A DNA stretch of 64,000 nucleotides from Sinorhizobium kostiense (GTDB lineage: Bacteria; Pseudomonadota; Alphaproteobacteria; Rhizobiales; Rhizobiaceae): contig NZ_JAGILA010000003.1 of NCBI RefSeq assembly GCF_017874595.1, positions 372,001 through 436,000 of the forward strand, written 5' to 3'. This document shows positions 36,388-45,184 of the stretch, one piece after another. The notes below the pieces were generated by a model. It made no database searches and had not been told where the DNA came from. It saw nothing but the letters and a program-made list of their open reading frames with translations. A program made the translations under genes and the position numbers. The first letter of the stretch is position 1. Each line of letters starts with the position of its first letter.

Positions 36388-37509
36388 TTACGCCTGACTC
36401 GGCTTTTCCCAAAGGTTCAGCGACTGACCGATGCCGTTCTTGAGCGCAGTCTGGTAGCACTCATAGCCCCAGCTGATGTCGAAGACGGCCATGCCGCATG
36501 CGATGAAGATCACGCGATCCTTGGGCGTTTCGCGCCCGGGCTTCTTGCCGTTGACCACGTCGCCCAGGCCAGTCGAGTCATGTAGTGCCGGCAGCTTTCC
36601 GGCATCGATCAGCCGGAAGAAGGGACCGCCGATGACGCCGCTGTAATAGGCGTCCTTGTTGCCCGAGGCGACGGCGTCCTCAACATAGGCTTCCTGCAGC
36701 GCGGTGTGGTCGTAGACGATCTTGGCGGTGGTGAGGAAGCTTTCCTCGGTGTTGAACGGGCCGGAGACAAGGATGGTGGCGCCTTCCTTGATCCATTCAT
36801 CGTTGAAGAAAAGCGGCTTCAGACGTGAGGCGGCGACGGTAACGACGTCCGCGCCGCGGAAGCCAGCCTCGGCATCATCCACACCCATGGCTTCGACATT
36901 ATAGGTCTCCTTGACCCAGGCCGCGAACTCGTTGGCCTTGTCGAGGAAGATATCGAAGCAGACGACCTTCTCGACCGCCTTGAGCTGGGTCATAATCGCA
37001 GAGAAGCAGGCCTTGTTGATCGGTCCACAGCCGATCACGGAGACGACCTTCGAGTCAGCATTGGCGAGATGCTTGGCGGCGACGCCCGGCACTCCTCCGG
37101 TGCGCGCCGCGCTCAGTAGATTGGCCGACATCAGGGCGAGCGGCGCGCCGGTATCCTTGTCATTCAGCATCATCGTCAGCACAGAACGCGGCAGGCCCTT
37201 CGATGCATTGGCATGATTGGAACCGTACCATTTGTTGCCGCAGACGTCGAAGCGACCGCCGAGATAACCCGGCATGGCAGCGAAGCGCCGATCCGGTCCG
37301 GCGACCGGCATGTTGGGGAACTTCGTTTCCTTAGGGAACACGATGTTCAGGCCGTGACTGTTGTGATTTGCGCCGCCCATCAGGTAGTCGCCTTCGCCCA
37401 GCAGACTGAAGGTTTCCTCGCAGACAGTGACGCAGCGCTCGGCGTCCAACACGCCGGCTGCGATCATGTCGGGTTCGGAGAGGTAGAGAAAATCGATCCG
37501 CGGGTACAT
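36388..37509 (-). CDS. Ornithine cyclodeaminase/mu-crystallin family protein
   Basis: 373 residues from the ATG at 37509. The substrate-binding region has CGNKWYGSNHANASKG and the family signature SAARTGGVPGVAAKHLAN. The NAD motif VIGCGPINKACFSAIM is near residues 165-180. Members of the family act as cyclodeaminases, imine reductases (including pyrroline-2-carboxylate reductase LhpI) or opine-type dehydrogenases. It is longer than usual (about 330). It follows the enolase-like gene by 52 bases in the same operon. Its substrate presumably connects to the phosphorylated acid made upstream. Function is unresolved. Confidence 0.8.
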   Translation of the reverse strand: MYPRIDFLYLSEPDMIAAGVLDAERCVTVCEETFSLLGEGDYLMGGANHNSHGLNIVFPKETKFPNMPVAGPDRRFAAMPGYLGGRFDVCGNKWYGSNHANASKGLPRSVLTMMLNDKDTGAPLALMSANLLSAARTGGVPGVAAKHLANADSKVVSVIGCGPINKACFSAIMTQLKAVEKVVCFDIFLDKANEFAAWVKETYNVEAMGVDDAEAGFRGADVVTVAASRLKPLFFNDEWIKEGATILVSGPFNTEESFLTTAKIVYDHTALQEAYVEDAVASGNKDAYYSGVIGGPFFRLIDAGKLPALHDSTGLGDVVNGKKPGRETPKDRVIFIACGMAVFDISWGYECYQTALKNGIGQSLNLWEKPSQA

Positions 37510-37561
37510 GGCGTTGCCTTTCAAGAGGTATGGAGGGAGATCAGCAGGGGTGGTATTTGGT

Positions 37562-38836
37562 TCAGAAGCGCAGAAGCGGTTTGATGTCATACAGCCGGCA
37601 GCCTGGGCTGCGGGCATTGGCGCGCATCAGAAAGTTCAATTTCTCAATGCGCTCGCCGGAGCGCGGGGCGCCGTTCTTTTGAAACGGCACCTGCAGGCCC
37701 ACCGAAAAATCCATGACGACATCGTCGACAACGCCGCCGGAACGGCCCGACGGTACGGCGATCATTCCGTGCTCTGCAGCGAACCGATAGGCGTCCATCG
37801 CTTCTGTGATGGTGCCAACCTGATTTGGTTTTAGGACGAAGCCGTCGACGGCATGTTCATCGAGGGCGCGGCGCAACAGCGGAAGACTGGTGACTGTGAG
37901 ATCGTCGCCGAGGATGATCGTCCGGGGCAGCTCCTGCACGGCCTTGCGATAGCCATCCCAGTCGTTCTCGTCGAGAAGGTCCTCGATAAAGACGAAGTCA
38001 AAGGTCTCAGTGAGCTTGCGAACGTAAGCGATCAATGCGCTGGAGGTGACGCGCTCGCCTTTGAGAAGATAGGTCTTGGTCGTCGCGTCATACATCTCGC
38101 TCGAAGCACAATCGAGCGCGAATGAAATCCTGCCGCGGTAGCCGCATTCGTCGATCGCCCGACGCATCATCGAGAGAACGACCATCGGATCGTCGGAGGG
38201 TGCGGCATAGCCGTAAGAGCTGGCGACCTGCGGCTTGTGGCCGAGATAGGCGGTCAGGACGGAGCCGAGGTGATTGAATACCGCAACGGCCATTTCAACG
38301 GCTTCGTCGATACTGTCCGTCCCGTGCGGGACAATCAGGAATTCGTTGAAGGATTGCGTAAAATTGTCGTAGCGGCCGCCGTTGATCACATTGAAGCAGG
38401 GCACCGGCACGGTCTTGATGTCGCCGCCCGCAATGTGATTGTAAAGCGGAATGCGCCGTGAAGCGGCGGCAGCGCGAAAGGCCGCTATCGACGCCGAATA
38501 GATGGTGTTGCCGCCGAGATTGCGTTTGTCCGGTGTGCCGTCGAGCCCGATCATCTTTTCGTCTATTGCCCTTTGATCGAACACATTCATGCCGATCAGG
38601 GCGGGGCCGATGATGTTGACGGCCTTGTTCACCGCCTTGTGAACACTCAAGCCCTTGTAACTCGAAGGGTCGCCGTCGCGCAGCACGAATGCCTCGTACA
38701 TGCCGACGGAGGTGCCGGTCGGCGCAGCACCGAGGCCGATAGCGCCGCTTTCAGTGCGGATCTCCACCTCAACGGCGGGGCGGCACTTGCAGTCGATGAT
38801 CTGCTGGGCGCGAAGGGAAACGATCTTGTCCTGCAT
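37562..38836 (-). CDS. Divergent enolase-family protein with altered active site
   Basis: 424 residues, alignable with enolase along its whole length. By yeast numbering the three metal ligands are kept (ALDCASSE, FIEDLLDE, LGDDLT), as are the base Lys345 (LKPNQVG), Glu168 (NEFLIVP), Arg374/Ser375 (GRSG) and Lys396 (QKNGAP). Lost are His159 (NGGEHADN has become NGGRYDNF), Glu211 (GDEGGYAP has become SSYGYAAP) and His373 (SHRSGE has become SGRSGG). A normal 2-phosphoglycerate dehydratase should not tolerate loss of Glu211. It starts 1 base after the glycerate kinase stop, so it probably acts on a phosphorylated product of that kinase by a changed mechanism. Confidence 0.85.
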   Translation of the reverse strand: MQDKIVSLRAQQIIDCKCRPAVEVEIRTESGAIGLGAAPTGTSVGMYEAFVLRDGDPSSYKGLSVHKAVNKAVNIIGPALIGMNVFDQRAIDEKMIGLDGTPDKRNLGGNTIYSASIAAFRAAAASRRIPLYNHIAGGDIKTVPVPCFNVINGGRYDNFTQSFNEFLIVPHGTDSIDEAVEMAVAVFNHLGSVLTAYLGHKPQVASSYGYAAPSDDPMVVLSMMRRAIDECGYRGRISFALDCASSEMYDATTKTYLLKGERVTSSALIAYVRKLTETFDFVFIEDLLDENDWDGYRKAVQELPRTIILGDDLTVTSLPLLRRALDEHAVDGFVLKPNQVGTITEAMDAYRFAAEHGMIAVPSGRSGGVVDDVVMDFSVGLQVPFQKNGAPRSGERIEKLNFLMRANARSPGCRLYDIKPLLRF

Positions 38837-38837
38837 C

Positions 38838-40247
38838 TCACGCGCCTCGCTGAAGTTCAGGGACGTACATAATTGTGAGGTCGCAGAGATTGGTGCCGGT
38901 GTTGCCGGTGAAGATGGCCGATGACACGGCCTCCAGTGCCTCGTAGCAACTGTGGTCGCGTAGCGCCTGGTAGAGATTGATCCCCTTGTCGGCCGCAGCC
39001 CTTGCGGTGGAGGAATCGGTGATGCCGCCGGCCACCCGCGTCGTCCCGTCAGTTCCCTCGGTGTCGACCGAAAGCAGGCAGGCGCCCGACGTCTTGGCTG
39101 CCGTGATGGCAAAGCTGACGGCCATTTCCTGGCCCGGCCCGCCATGACCGCGGATGACGCTGTTGTCCTCAATGAGTGTCGTCACCTCACCGGAGCTCAA
39201 CAGTACGCAAGGTGCCTTGACGGGATTGCCATAGGTCTGGATTTCGCGTGCCATCGAGGCGAAGAAGGTGCCGGCGTCCCGTGCTTCGCCCTCGAGGAAA
39301 GAGGACACGATCATGGCCGGAATCCCCATCTCCTCGCAGATTTCCTTGGCATAGATGCAGGAGTCCGGCAGGGTGTTCAGCAGGAAATAAGTGTTATCCG
39401 GAAATGCCTTCGGCGTTTCGCCCTCAGGGCCGGCATTCATCAGGTAGTCGACCACCGTTTTCGGCAGGCGGTCGGCGACATTGCGGTTGATAATGGTCGC
39501 CCGCGCATCGTCCAGCGTCGTCGCGTCAGGGCCGATCGGCGTACTCTTGTAAGCAGCGTAGGGCACGGAAATATCACCGGTCGCGGGATTGCCGACGGCG
39601 TCGCTGATGCCGAAGCCGATGAGTTCGGCACCGATATCCTGAATACGTTTGGCCAGCATGCCACCGTTGAGCGCGGAAATGTGTCGCCGGACGGCGTTGA
39701 TCTCATAGATGCCTGCGCCGGATTTCAAGAGGACGTCGGTCGTGTCGATCTCGTCCTGGAGGCTGATCCCGTCGATCGGGCATGACATCAGCGCCGAGCT
39801 TCCGCCGCTGATAACGCAGATGAAGAGGTCGTCCGGACCCGACTGATCCACGATCTCGATGATCTTCTTTGAGGCCCGGTGACCTTCCTCATTGGGAAGA
39901 GGGTGGCCGCCGATGAAGACCTCGGTCCTGTTGAACCTATCTGTCTCCTCAAGCACCTTGACGATGGCGATCCCCTTGGTGAGGCGTTCGCCGAGCACGT
40001 GATCCACGGCCATGGCCATGTGATTGCACGCTTTTCCAGCCCCGAAGAGATAGACGTTGCGCTTGTTCGACAGATCCCAGGAGCGGGTGCCGATATGGAG
40101 GACACTGCCTTCCATGCGCATGATGCCGCGCATGCGTCGGTAGCTATCCAATCGGTCGAGCGTCCTATCTGCGATCTCGAGCACGATCTGCCGGGAAGAT
40201 CGATCGCCTGCGGACAGGATTTCATCTCCGTTACGTATCTTTTTCAT
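38838..40247 (-). CDS. Glycerate 2-kinase, MOFRL family
   Basis: 469 residues of the GckA/TtuD type II glycerate kinase family, which makes 2-phosphoglycerate. The N-terminal domain shows VYLFGAGKACNHMAMA and GGHPLPNEEG. The glycine-rich ATP/substrate loop is CVISGGSSALMSCP. The C-terminal MOFRL segment has LLSSGEVTTLI, GHGGPGQEMAVSFA and STDGTTR-like DTEGTDGTTRVAGG. It is the first gene of the operon with the enolase-like and OCD-family genes. The substrate could be glycerate or a larger sugar acid. The 30-bp palindrome lies about 150 bases upstream. Confidence 0.87.
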   Translation of the reverse strand: MKKIRNGDEILSAGDRSSRQIVLEIADRTLDRLDSYRRMRGIMRMEGSVLHIGTRSWDLSNKRNVYLFGAGKACNHMAMAVDHVLGERLTKGIAIVKVLEETDRFNRTEVFIGGHPLPNEEGHRASKKIIEIVDQSGPDDLFICVISGGSSALMSCPIDGISLQDEIDTTDVLLKSGAGIYEINAVRRHISALNGGMLAKRIQDIGAELIGFGISDAVGNPATGDISVPYAAYKSTPIGPDATTLDDARATIINRNVADRLPKTVVDYLMNAGPEGETPKAFPDNTYFLLNTLPDSCIYAKEICEEMGIPAMIVSSFLEGEARDAGTFFASMAREIQTYGNPVKAPCVLLSSGEVTTLIEDNSVIRGHGGPGQEMAVSFAITAAKTSGACLLSVDTEGTDGTTRVAGGITDSSTARAAADKGINLYQALRDHSCYEALEAVSSAIFTGNTGTNLCDLTIMYVPELQRGA

Positions 40248-40393
40248 CTGGACACTCGATTGCTGCAGGCGCGGTCCGGCACGAGCAAGGGCGCAACATG
40301 TCGCCCGCCCGGCAGGCAGCCCCGGCGGTTGAAGTCTTGGGTGAATTTCGCTTGCAGCGACGTCTCAGGCCGCGAGCCGAGGCCACAATACGC

Positions 40394-40423
40394 AAAAGGG
40401 CTATTGTCGACAATAGCCCTTTT
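40394..40423. promoter_or_regulatory. 30-bp perfect palindrome in a divergent promoter region
   Basis: The left half is AAAAGGGCTATTGTC and the right half is its exact reverse complement, with TTGTCGACAA at the centre. It lies between the divergent glycerate kinase and FCD-regulator genes, where a GntR operator is expected. The centre matches the FadR-subfamily pattern (GT-N-AC with flanking T and A) and shares TGTCGACA with the dispersed operator. A hairpin role is unlikely here because neither gene transcribes into it as a 3' end. Confidence 0.75.
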
Positions 40424-40502
40424 AGATATTTTTTGACGTGCTGTTCTTGTTCTCAATCAGCTCAAGAGGATAAACAGGCAGAAACGCAGCCGAAGAGGCC
40501 CC

Positions 40503-41174
40503 GTGATGGATCGAGCGAAGCTTCCTAAGATTGAGAAAATGCCGGCGGATGTGCGCGCACTGGGCGTCTTGCGGGGCAGGATCATCGATGGTTCGATTCC
40601 CGCTGGGTCCCGGCTGACCGAGGTGCAGATTTCAGACGAGATGGGGCTTTCGCGCGCCACCGTGCGCACCGCGCTTCATCAACTGGCCCAAGAAGGCCTA
40701 GTCAGTCTGGTGCCCTACACGGGGTGGACGGTGGTCAAGCTGTCGCGTCAGGATATCTGGGAGCTCTATACGCTGCGTGGCGCCGTCGAGCGGCTGGCGG
40801 CGAGTTTGACGGCTGCCAGTGCTGAGCCGGCCCAGATGGCTGAGGTCCAGCAAGCCTTCGATGCGCTTGAAATCGCATGCGAGCGCAAAAATCCCAATGA
40901 GATCGCTGAGGCGGATTTCGGATTTCACAAGGCGGTCGTCGACGCCTCCGGTCATTCCCGGCTACGCGCACAATACGGGCTGATCGAACACCAGATTAGG
41001 GTCTATATCCGCTCGAGCGACGCGCTCATTGCTGATTCCAAGGAAATCCTGGATCAGCACCGGCCTATCCTTGAGGCGATCCTGTCGCGGAACTCCACCT
41101 TGGCCGGCGAACTCTCCGAAGACCATAATCTTCGGGAGGGTCAGAAGCTCACCGTTTCGGTGCCGCTCGCCTAA
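40503..41174 (+). CDS. GntR family regulator, FCD domain
   Basis: 223 residues starting at GTG 40503 or ATG 40506. The HTH contains LRGRIIDGSIPAGSRLTEVQISDEMGLSRATVRTALHQLAQEGLV. The FCD domain includes DFGFHKAVVDASGHSRL and a DQHRPILEAI helix. It is less similar to the regulators at 23649 and 59510 than those two are to each other. It is divergent from the glycerate kinase operon with a 30-bp palindrome between them, so it most likely represses that operon and itself. Confidence 0.9.
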   Translation: MMDRAKLPKIEKMPADVRALGVLRGRIIDGSIPAGSRLTEVQISDEMGLSRATVRTALHQLAQEGLVSLVPYTGWTVVKLSRQDIWELYTLRGAVERLAASLTAASAEPAQMAEVQQAFDALEIACERKNPNEIAEADFGFHKAVVDASGHSRLRAQYGLIEHQIRVYIRSSDALIADSKEILDQHRPILEAILSRNSTLAGELSEDHNLREGQKLTVSVPLA

Positions 41175-41335
41175 ATCGCCCCTATCGGTCTGTTATCAGC
41201 TGGCGACCTTCTGCGGCGCGAAGGACCTTTGTCGTTACGCCCGTGCCATAGCGATTCTTCTGTCCATGTTGACACATATATGACAAGTGATATAATATGA
41301 ATGCTACGGCACTGAGAGCAAATGGATTTTTGCGC

Positions 41336-41387
41336 TTGACGGTGTCGACACTAAGACGACATTATAGCTGTCGATACGGCGTCGACA
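41336..41387 (+). promoter_or_regulatory. First promoter/double-operator unit before the ABC-sulfatase operon
   Basis: TTGACG at 41336-41341 and CATTAT at 41360-41365 form a promoter with 18-base spacing. The perfect operator TGTCGACACTAAGACGACA is at 41343-41361 between them. A second operator, TGTCGATACGGCGTCGACA, follows at 41369-41387, 26 bases from the first. This layout is nearly repeated just downstream. Confidence 0.75.
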
Positions 41388-41406
41388 TGAAGGCAAAAAT
41401 TACCGC

Positions 41407-41459
41407 TTGACATTGTCGACATTAGAACGACTAATAATAAAGTCGACATTAGAACGACA
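41407..41459 (+). promoter_or_regulatory. Second promoter/double-operator unit before the ABC-sulfatase operon
   Basis: TTGACA at 41407-41412 precedes TGTCGACATTAGAACGACT at 41414-41432, and TAATAA at 41432-41437 serves as -10. AGTCGACATTAGAACGACA is at 41441-41459, 27 bases after the first copy. The two copies share ACATTAGAACGAC exactly, so they look like a local duplication. The substrate-binding protein gene starts at 41738, which leaves a 5' leader of about 300 bases. Confidence 0.75.
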
Positions 41460-41737
41460 AGAATAGATTGGCTCAGCCAACATCGGGAACCGCGCCGCAG
41501 GGCGCCAATGGTGGGAATCAGAAGCAGCCCTTTTTGAAACGAGCTTGCAGCCGTGCTTATGGCCCGCGTGGCTCGCATTGGAAGGCGGCTATTCGGATGC
41601 GCTGGCACCGGGTCGAGGGTTCGCGTTTTGGTGGCGCCAGACTGTAGGCCGGGCGGGAGGAGAGGGGCTCGAAGAGTTCGGAACGGTGCTCCCCGGAAAA
41701 GACGAAGTGACTCAAAACCAACAGAGGATGGAATGCC

Positions 41738-42772
41738 ATGAGAAATGCCTTGAAGCTTGCATTAGCGCTTCTTTCACTTTCGGCGGCAGTGCCGCCCGCT
41801 GCGATGGCCGCCCCGGGCGATACGCTCAAGGCAGTCCAGGCACGCGGTGCACTCAACTGCACGTCCAGCGATGGCAACTTCGAAGGTTTTGCCGAAGTTG
41901 ACGCACAGGGCAACTGGCACGGCCTCGACATCGACTATTGCCGCGCCGTCGCAACGGCCATTTTCGGTAGCGACGACAAGCTCAAGTTGATCCCGATCAG
42001 CTGGGCACAGCGCTTCCCTTCGCTGCAGTCGGGCGAAATCGACCTGGTCATCAAGGCTTCGGGTTGGCTGTTCAGCCGTGATACCGAACTCGGCCTGCAG
42101 TTCTCTATGCCCTACTTCATTGGCGTCACGACCTTCATGGCGCATAAAGACCTTGCCGCCAAATCCTTGGCTGATCTTGCTGGCGGGACCGTTTGCGTCG
42201 CCGGTGGCACGTCGACCGAGAAGCTCGTCAGCGACTACATCAAGGAAAAGAAATACGAGGTCAAGGTCGTGACCTTCGAGAAGAACACCGAAGCCACCGC
42301 CGCGTATTTCGCCAACCGATGCGATGCATATGCCGAATGGGGGCCCATCGTTGCTGCGACCCGCGCCACCTCGGGCGATCCGGAAAGCCATGACATTCTG
42401 TCCGACGCGCTGGCCCTGGAAGGGGAAGCCATTGTCATGCGCCAGGGCGACGACAACTGGGTCGATATCGCGAACTGGGTCATCGCCGCGCAGCGCATCG
42501 CCGAAGAAAATGGCGTGACCTCGAAGAACATCGATGAGATGAAGGCCAACCCGCCGAACACTGTTGTCGGCAAGCTGCTCGGTGTCACGCCCGGCATCGG
42601 CACTCGTCTCGGCCTCAAGGACGACTGGGCCTACAACGTGATCAAGAAGGTCGGCAATTCCGAGGAAATGTACAACCGCAACTTCGGAACCGAGTCGCGC
42701 TATAAGCTGCCACGGGCCCTGAATTCGCTCTGGAACAAGGGTGGCGTCTTCTACGCCCCGGTCCTCGACTAA
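41738..42772 (+). CDS. Amino acid ABC transporter, periplasmic binding protein (AapJ-like)
   Basis: 344 residues with a Sec signal peptide (MRNALKLALALLSLSAAVPPAAMA, shown here as a stretch ending near residue 24). The mature part has the general amino acid binding fold: LNCTSSDGNFEGFAEVD, GLDIDYCRAVATAIFG and CDAYAEWGPIVAATR. It resembles AapJ/BztA of rhizobia. It opens a six-gene operon behind four operator copies. The likely ligand is an amino or imino acid; the downstream sulfatase and PRS enzyme hint at a modified one. A strong hairpin follows it. Confidence 0.9.
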   Translation: MRNALKLALALLSLSAAVPPAAMAAPGDTLKAVQARGALNCTSSDGNFEGFAEVDAQGNWHGLDIDYCRAVATAIFGSDDKLKLIPISWAQRFPSLQSGEIDLVIKASGWLFSRDTELGLQFSMPYFIGVTTFMAHKDLAAKSLADLAGGTVCVAGGTSTEKLVSDYIKEKKYEVKVVTFEKNTEATAAYFANRCDAYAEWGPIVAATRATSGDPESHDILSDALALEGEAIVMRQGDDNWVDIANWVIAAQRIAEENGVTSKNIDEMKANPPNTVVGKLLGVTPGIGTRLGLKDDWAYNVIKKVGNSEEMYNRNFGTESRYKLPRALNSLWNKGGVFYAPVLD

Positions 42773-42783
42773 AAAAATGCCAT

Positions 42784-42811
42784 CCTCCGCCGGGCCGGGT
42801 CCCGGCGGAGG
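42784..42811 (+). terminator. Strong hairpin after the binding-protein gene
   Basis: An 11-bp GC-rich stem CCTCCGCCGGG/CCCGGCGGAGG with a 6-base loop starts 11 bases after the stop and is followed by TTCATTTCATTTT. It probably acts as a partial terminator or mRNA stabiliser that raises binding-protein output over the permease genes. Confidence 0.75.
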
Positions 42812-42858
42812 TTCATTTCATTTTAGGCCTCCTTCTGAGGCAAGGTGGACATGGGCCC

Positions 42859-43995
42859 ATGACCTTTTCGTTCGGAAACCGAAAGCAGCGCGATATCCTG
42901 TTGCAGGCTGTATTCCTCGCCGTCATCCTGACCATGCTGCTCATCGCCGTGATGACGACGCGACGAAACCTCGAAATCCAGGGCTTGAGTGTCGGATGGA
43001 GTTTTCTGAACTATGCGACAGGCTCTTCGATCGTCTTCTCCTTGATCGATTACGATCTTGATTCAAGCTTTGCCCGAGCGCTGCTGGTCGGCTTCATCAA
43101 CACGCTGTTTCTTGGGACGATCTCGGTCTCGCTGGCGGTCCTCCTCGGCACGGTCATCGGCACGGCGCGGCTCTCCAGTCACAAGCTGGTCAAGTCCATC
43201 GCCGGCGTCTATGTGCAAATCTTCCGCAACATTCCGCTGATCCTCCAGGCCTTCTTCTGGTATGCGATCTTCGTGAATTTCCCCTCGCCACGCCAAGCGA
43301 TCGCTGTGCAGGGCGGTTTCTTCATTTCCAACCGCGGTATCTTCTTTCCGATGTTCAACATCGAGGCTTGGTATCTGCTGGCCGCGATCGCACTCTTTAT
43401 CATCGGCTCTGTCATTTCCGTCACCGTTGCGCGCCGCACGGGCCGCGGCTCGTCGCTGGTCGGGATTTTGATCTCGCTGGCCCTCGCCTGCATCATCGGC
43501 TATGCCGGACGCCTTGCCGACACGCCGTTGTTCGATATGCCCCAGCCCAAGGGCCTGCGCTTTCTCGGCGGCGGCACGATGACGCCGGAGCTTGGATCCG
43601 CCATCGTTGCGATCGCGCTGTTTGGTGCATCCTATGTCGCCGAAATCGTCCGCGCCGGCTTTCTTTCCATCCCAGCCGGATTGATCGAAGCCGCGCATGC
43701 GCTCGGCCTCGGCAATTGGCACATCTTCTGGCGCATCCGCTTGCCACTGATGATACGGCGCATCCTGCCGACGATGACCAACCAGATCATCTGGCTAATG
43801 AAAGCCACCACGATCGGCATTGCCATCGGGTTTCCGGATTATTTCGGCGTGGTCGCCAATTCAATCAACCATTCCGGGCAGACGATCTCGCTGATTTTCC
43901 TGCTGATCATCGGCTTCTGGGCAATCAACATGACCATCTCCTTCACCATGAACGCGATCAATCGGGCGCTTGCCCTGCCGGGACATAAGAAATGA
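42859..43995 (+). CDS. Amino acid ABC transporter permease (AapQ-like)
   Basis: 378-residue inner-membrane protein with many hydrophobic spans. The first, VILTMLLIAVMTTRRNL, is near residue 20. The ABC-permease EAA loop is PAGLIEAAHALGLGNWHIFWRIRLP near residues 272-296. The long periplasmic insert between early spans and the C-terminal partner HisM-type core match AapQ/BztB. AAGGTGG lies upstream of the ATG. It overlaps the next permease by ATGA. It forms the membrane pore with its neighbour. Confidence 0.9.
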   Translation: MTFSFGNRKQRDILLQAVFLAVILTMLLIAVMTTRRNLEIQGLSVGWSFLNYATGSSIVFSLIDYDLDSSFARALLVGFINTLFLGTISVSLAVLLGTVIGTARLSSHKLVKSIAGVYVQIFRNIPLILQAFFWYAIFVNFPSPRQAIAVQGGFFISNRGIFFPMFNIEAWYLLAAIALFIIGSVISVTVARRTGRGSSLVGILISLALACIIGYAGRLADTPLFDMPQPKGLRFLGGGTMTPELGSAIVAIALFGASYVAEIVRAGFLSIPAGLIEAAHALGLGNWHIFWRIRLPLMIRRILPTMTNQIIWLMKATTIGIAIGFPDYFGVVANSINHSGQTISLIFLLIIGFWAINMTISFTMNAINRALALPGHKK

Positions 43996-45089
43996 GAGCG
44001 GAAACGATGACGGCCACCACCGAGATCCAGGCGCCGGCGTTGAACGACAGCCTCCTCGACAGCGTAAGGCGCGACTACTTCTCCTCGGTCGGACGCACGA
44101 TCCTCACCTTGGTCTGCCTGGCGTTGATCCTCTCAGCGCTGTGGTTTCTCGTAAACTGGGGACTGGTCAATGCCGTCTGGTTCGGCACGCCCGAGGACTG
44201 CCACAAGGCTGCCGGCGCCTGCTGGGCCGTCATCACCGACCGCTATCGCCTGATCTTCTTCGGCCTTTATCCCTATGAGGAGCAGTGGCGTTCGGCGCTT
44301 GCGTGCCTCGCCATTCTTGCGACCGTCATTCTGTCGTGCGTTCCATTCTTCTGGTCCGCGAAACGGCTGCCGGTGCTATGGGCCTTGGGCTACGGCCTCT
44401 TCTATTTTCTCATGAAAGGCGGCGTATTTGGCATGCCCGTCGTGCTCGAAACCCAGTGGGGCGGGCTTGCGCTGACAGTCTTCGTCTTCTCGTCCACCGT
44501 TGTCATCGGCATGCCGCTTGCCATTGTTCTTGCGCTCTTGCGACGCTCCAGGCTGCCGGTGGTCTCGACCGTCACGGCACTTTTCATCGATGGCATTCGT
44601 TCGCTGCCGCTTCTCTCGATTCTGTTCACCGCCGCTATCATCCTGCCTTTGACGCTGCCGGGTTTCCTGGTTGGCGACAAGCTGTACCGCGTCATTATCG
44701 GCGCCGCCGTCTTCTTTGCGGTCTATCAGGCGGAAATCATTCGCAGCGGTATCCAGTCCTTGCCCGCCGGGCAAGAGGAAGCGGCAACCGCACTTGGCCT
44801 TAATTACTGGCAGACGATCTCGCGCATCGTCCTGCCGCAGGCTTTCCGCTTTGCGCTCCCGCCGACGATCAATCAGGTGGTGATCGCCTTCATGGAAACG
44901 GCGCTGATCGTCATTCTGGGCTTCTTCGAGATCACGGCGTCCGGCAATGCGGCATTTTCGACAGGCGGATGGAAGCCCTTCCATACCGAGGTCTATAGCT
45001 TTGTCGCTCTGATCTATTTCGTCTTCACTTACTCGCTGTCGATGTATGGCAGCTATCTCGAACGGTCCATGAAATTGGGCTTGCGGTAG
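43992..45089 (+). CDS. Amino acid ABC transporter permease (AapM-like)
   Basis: 365 residues with multiple membrane spans, including [21 protein letters not shown]-like and [22 protein letters not shown] segments. The EAA loop is [25 protein letters not shown] near residues 258-282. It is AapM/BztC-like and pairs with the preceding permease. The ATG at 43992 overlaps the previous stop; an ATG at 44007 is an alternative. It is followed by the ATPase gene after 95 bases. Confidence 0.9.
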   Translation: MRAETMTATTEIQAPALNDSLLDSVRRDYFSSVGRTILTLVCLALILSALWFLVNWGLVNAVWFGTPEDCHKAAGACWAVITDRYRLIFFGLYPYEEQWRSALACLAILATVILSCVPFFWSAKRLPVLWALGYGLFYFLMKGGVFGMPVVLETQWGGLALTVFVFSSTVVIGMPLAIVLALLRRSRLPVVSTVTALFIDGIRSLPLLSILFTAAIILPLTLPGFLVGDKLYRVIIGAAVFFAVYQAEIIRSGIQSLPAGQEEAATALGLNYWQTISRIVLPQAFRFALPPTINQVVIAFMETALIVILGFFEITASGNAAFSTGGWKPFHTEVYSFVALIYFVFTYSLSMYGSYLERSMKLGLR

Positions 45090-45184
45090 CACGAGAGCGG
45101 CAAGCATGTGTCGGGCCTCGGATCCGACATGACGGGCATTCCCGCGCTCTTCGGCGCGACGGCAGGATTTTGGGAGTAATGCAA

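Noticed and set aside
40394-40423. 30-bp palindrome read as a Rho-independent terminator
   Set aside because: It lies between two divergent gene starts, so no upstream gene needs termination there. The stem has almost no loop, and an operator is the better reading.
41343-41459. Regularly spaced repeats that might suggest a short CRISPR-like array
   Set aside because: The repeats are 19-base imperfect palindromes next to -35/-10 elements and recur singly at other promoters. There are no uniform spacers or cas genes, so they are operators.
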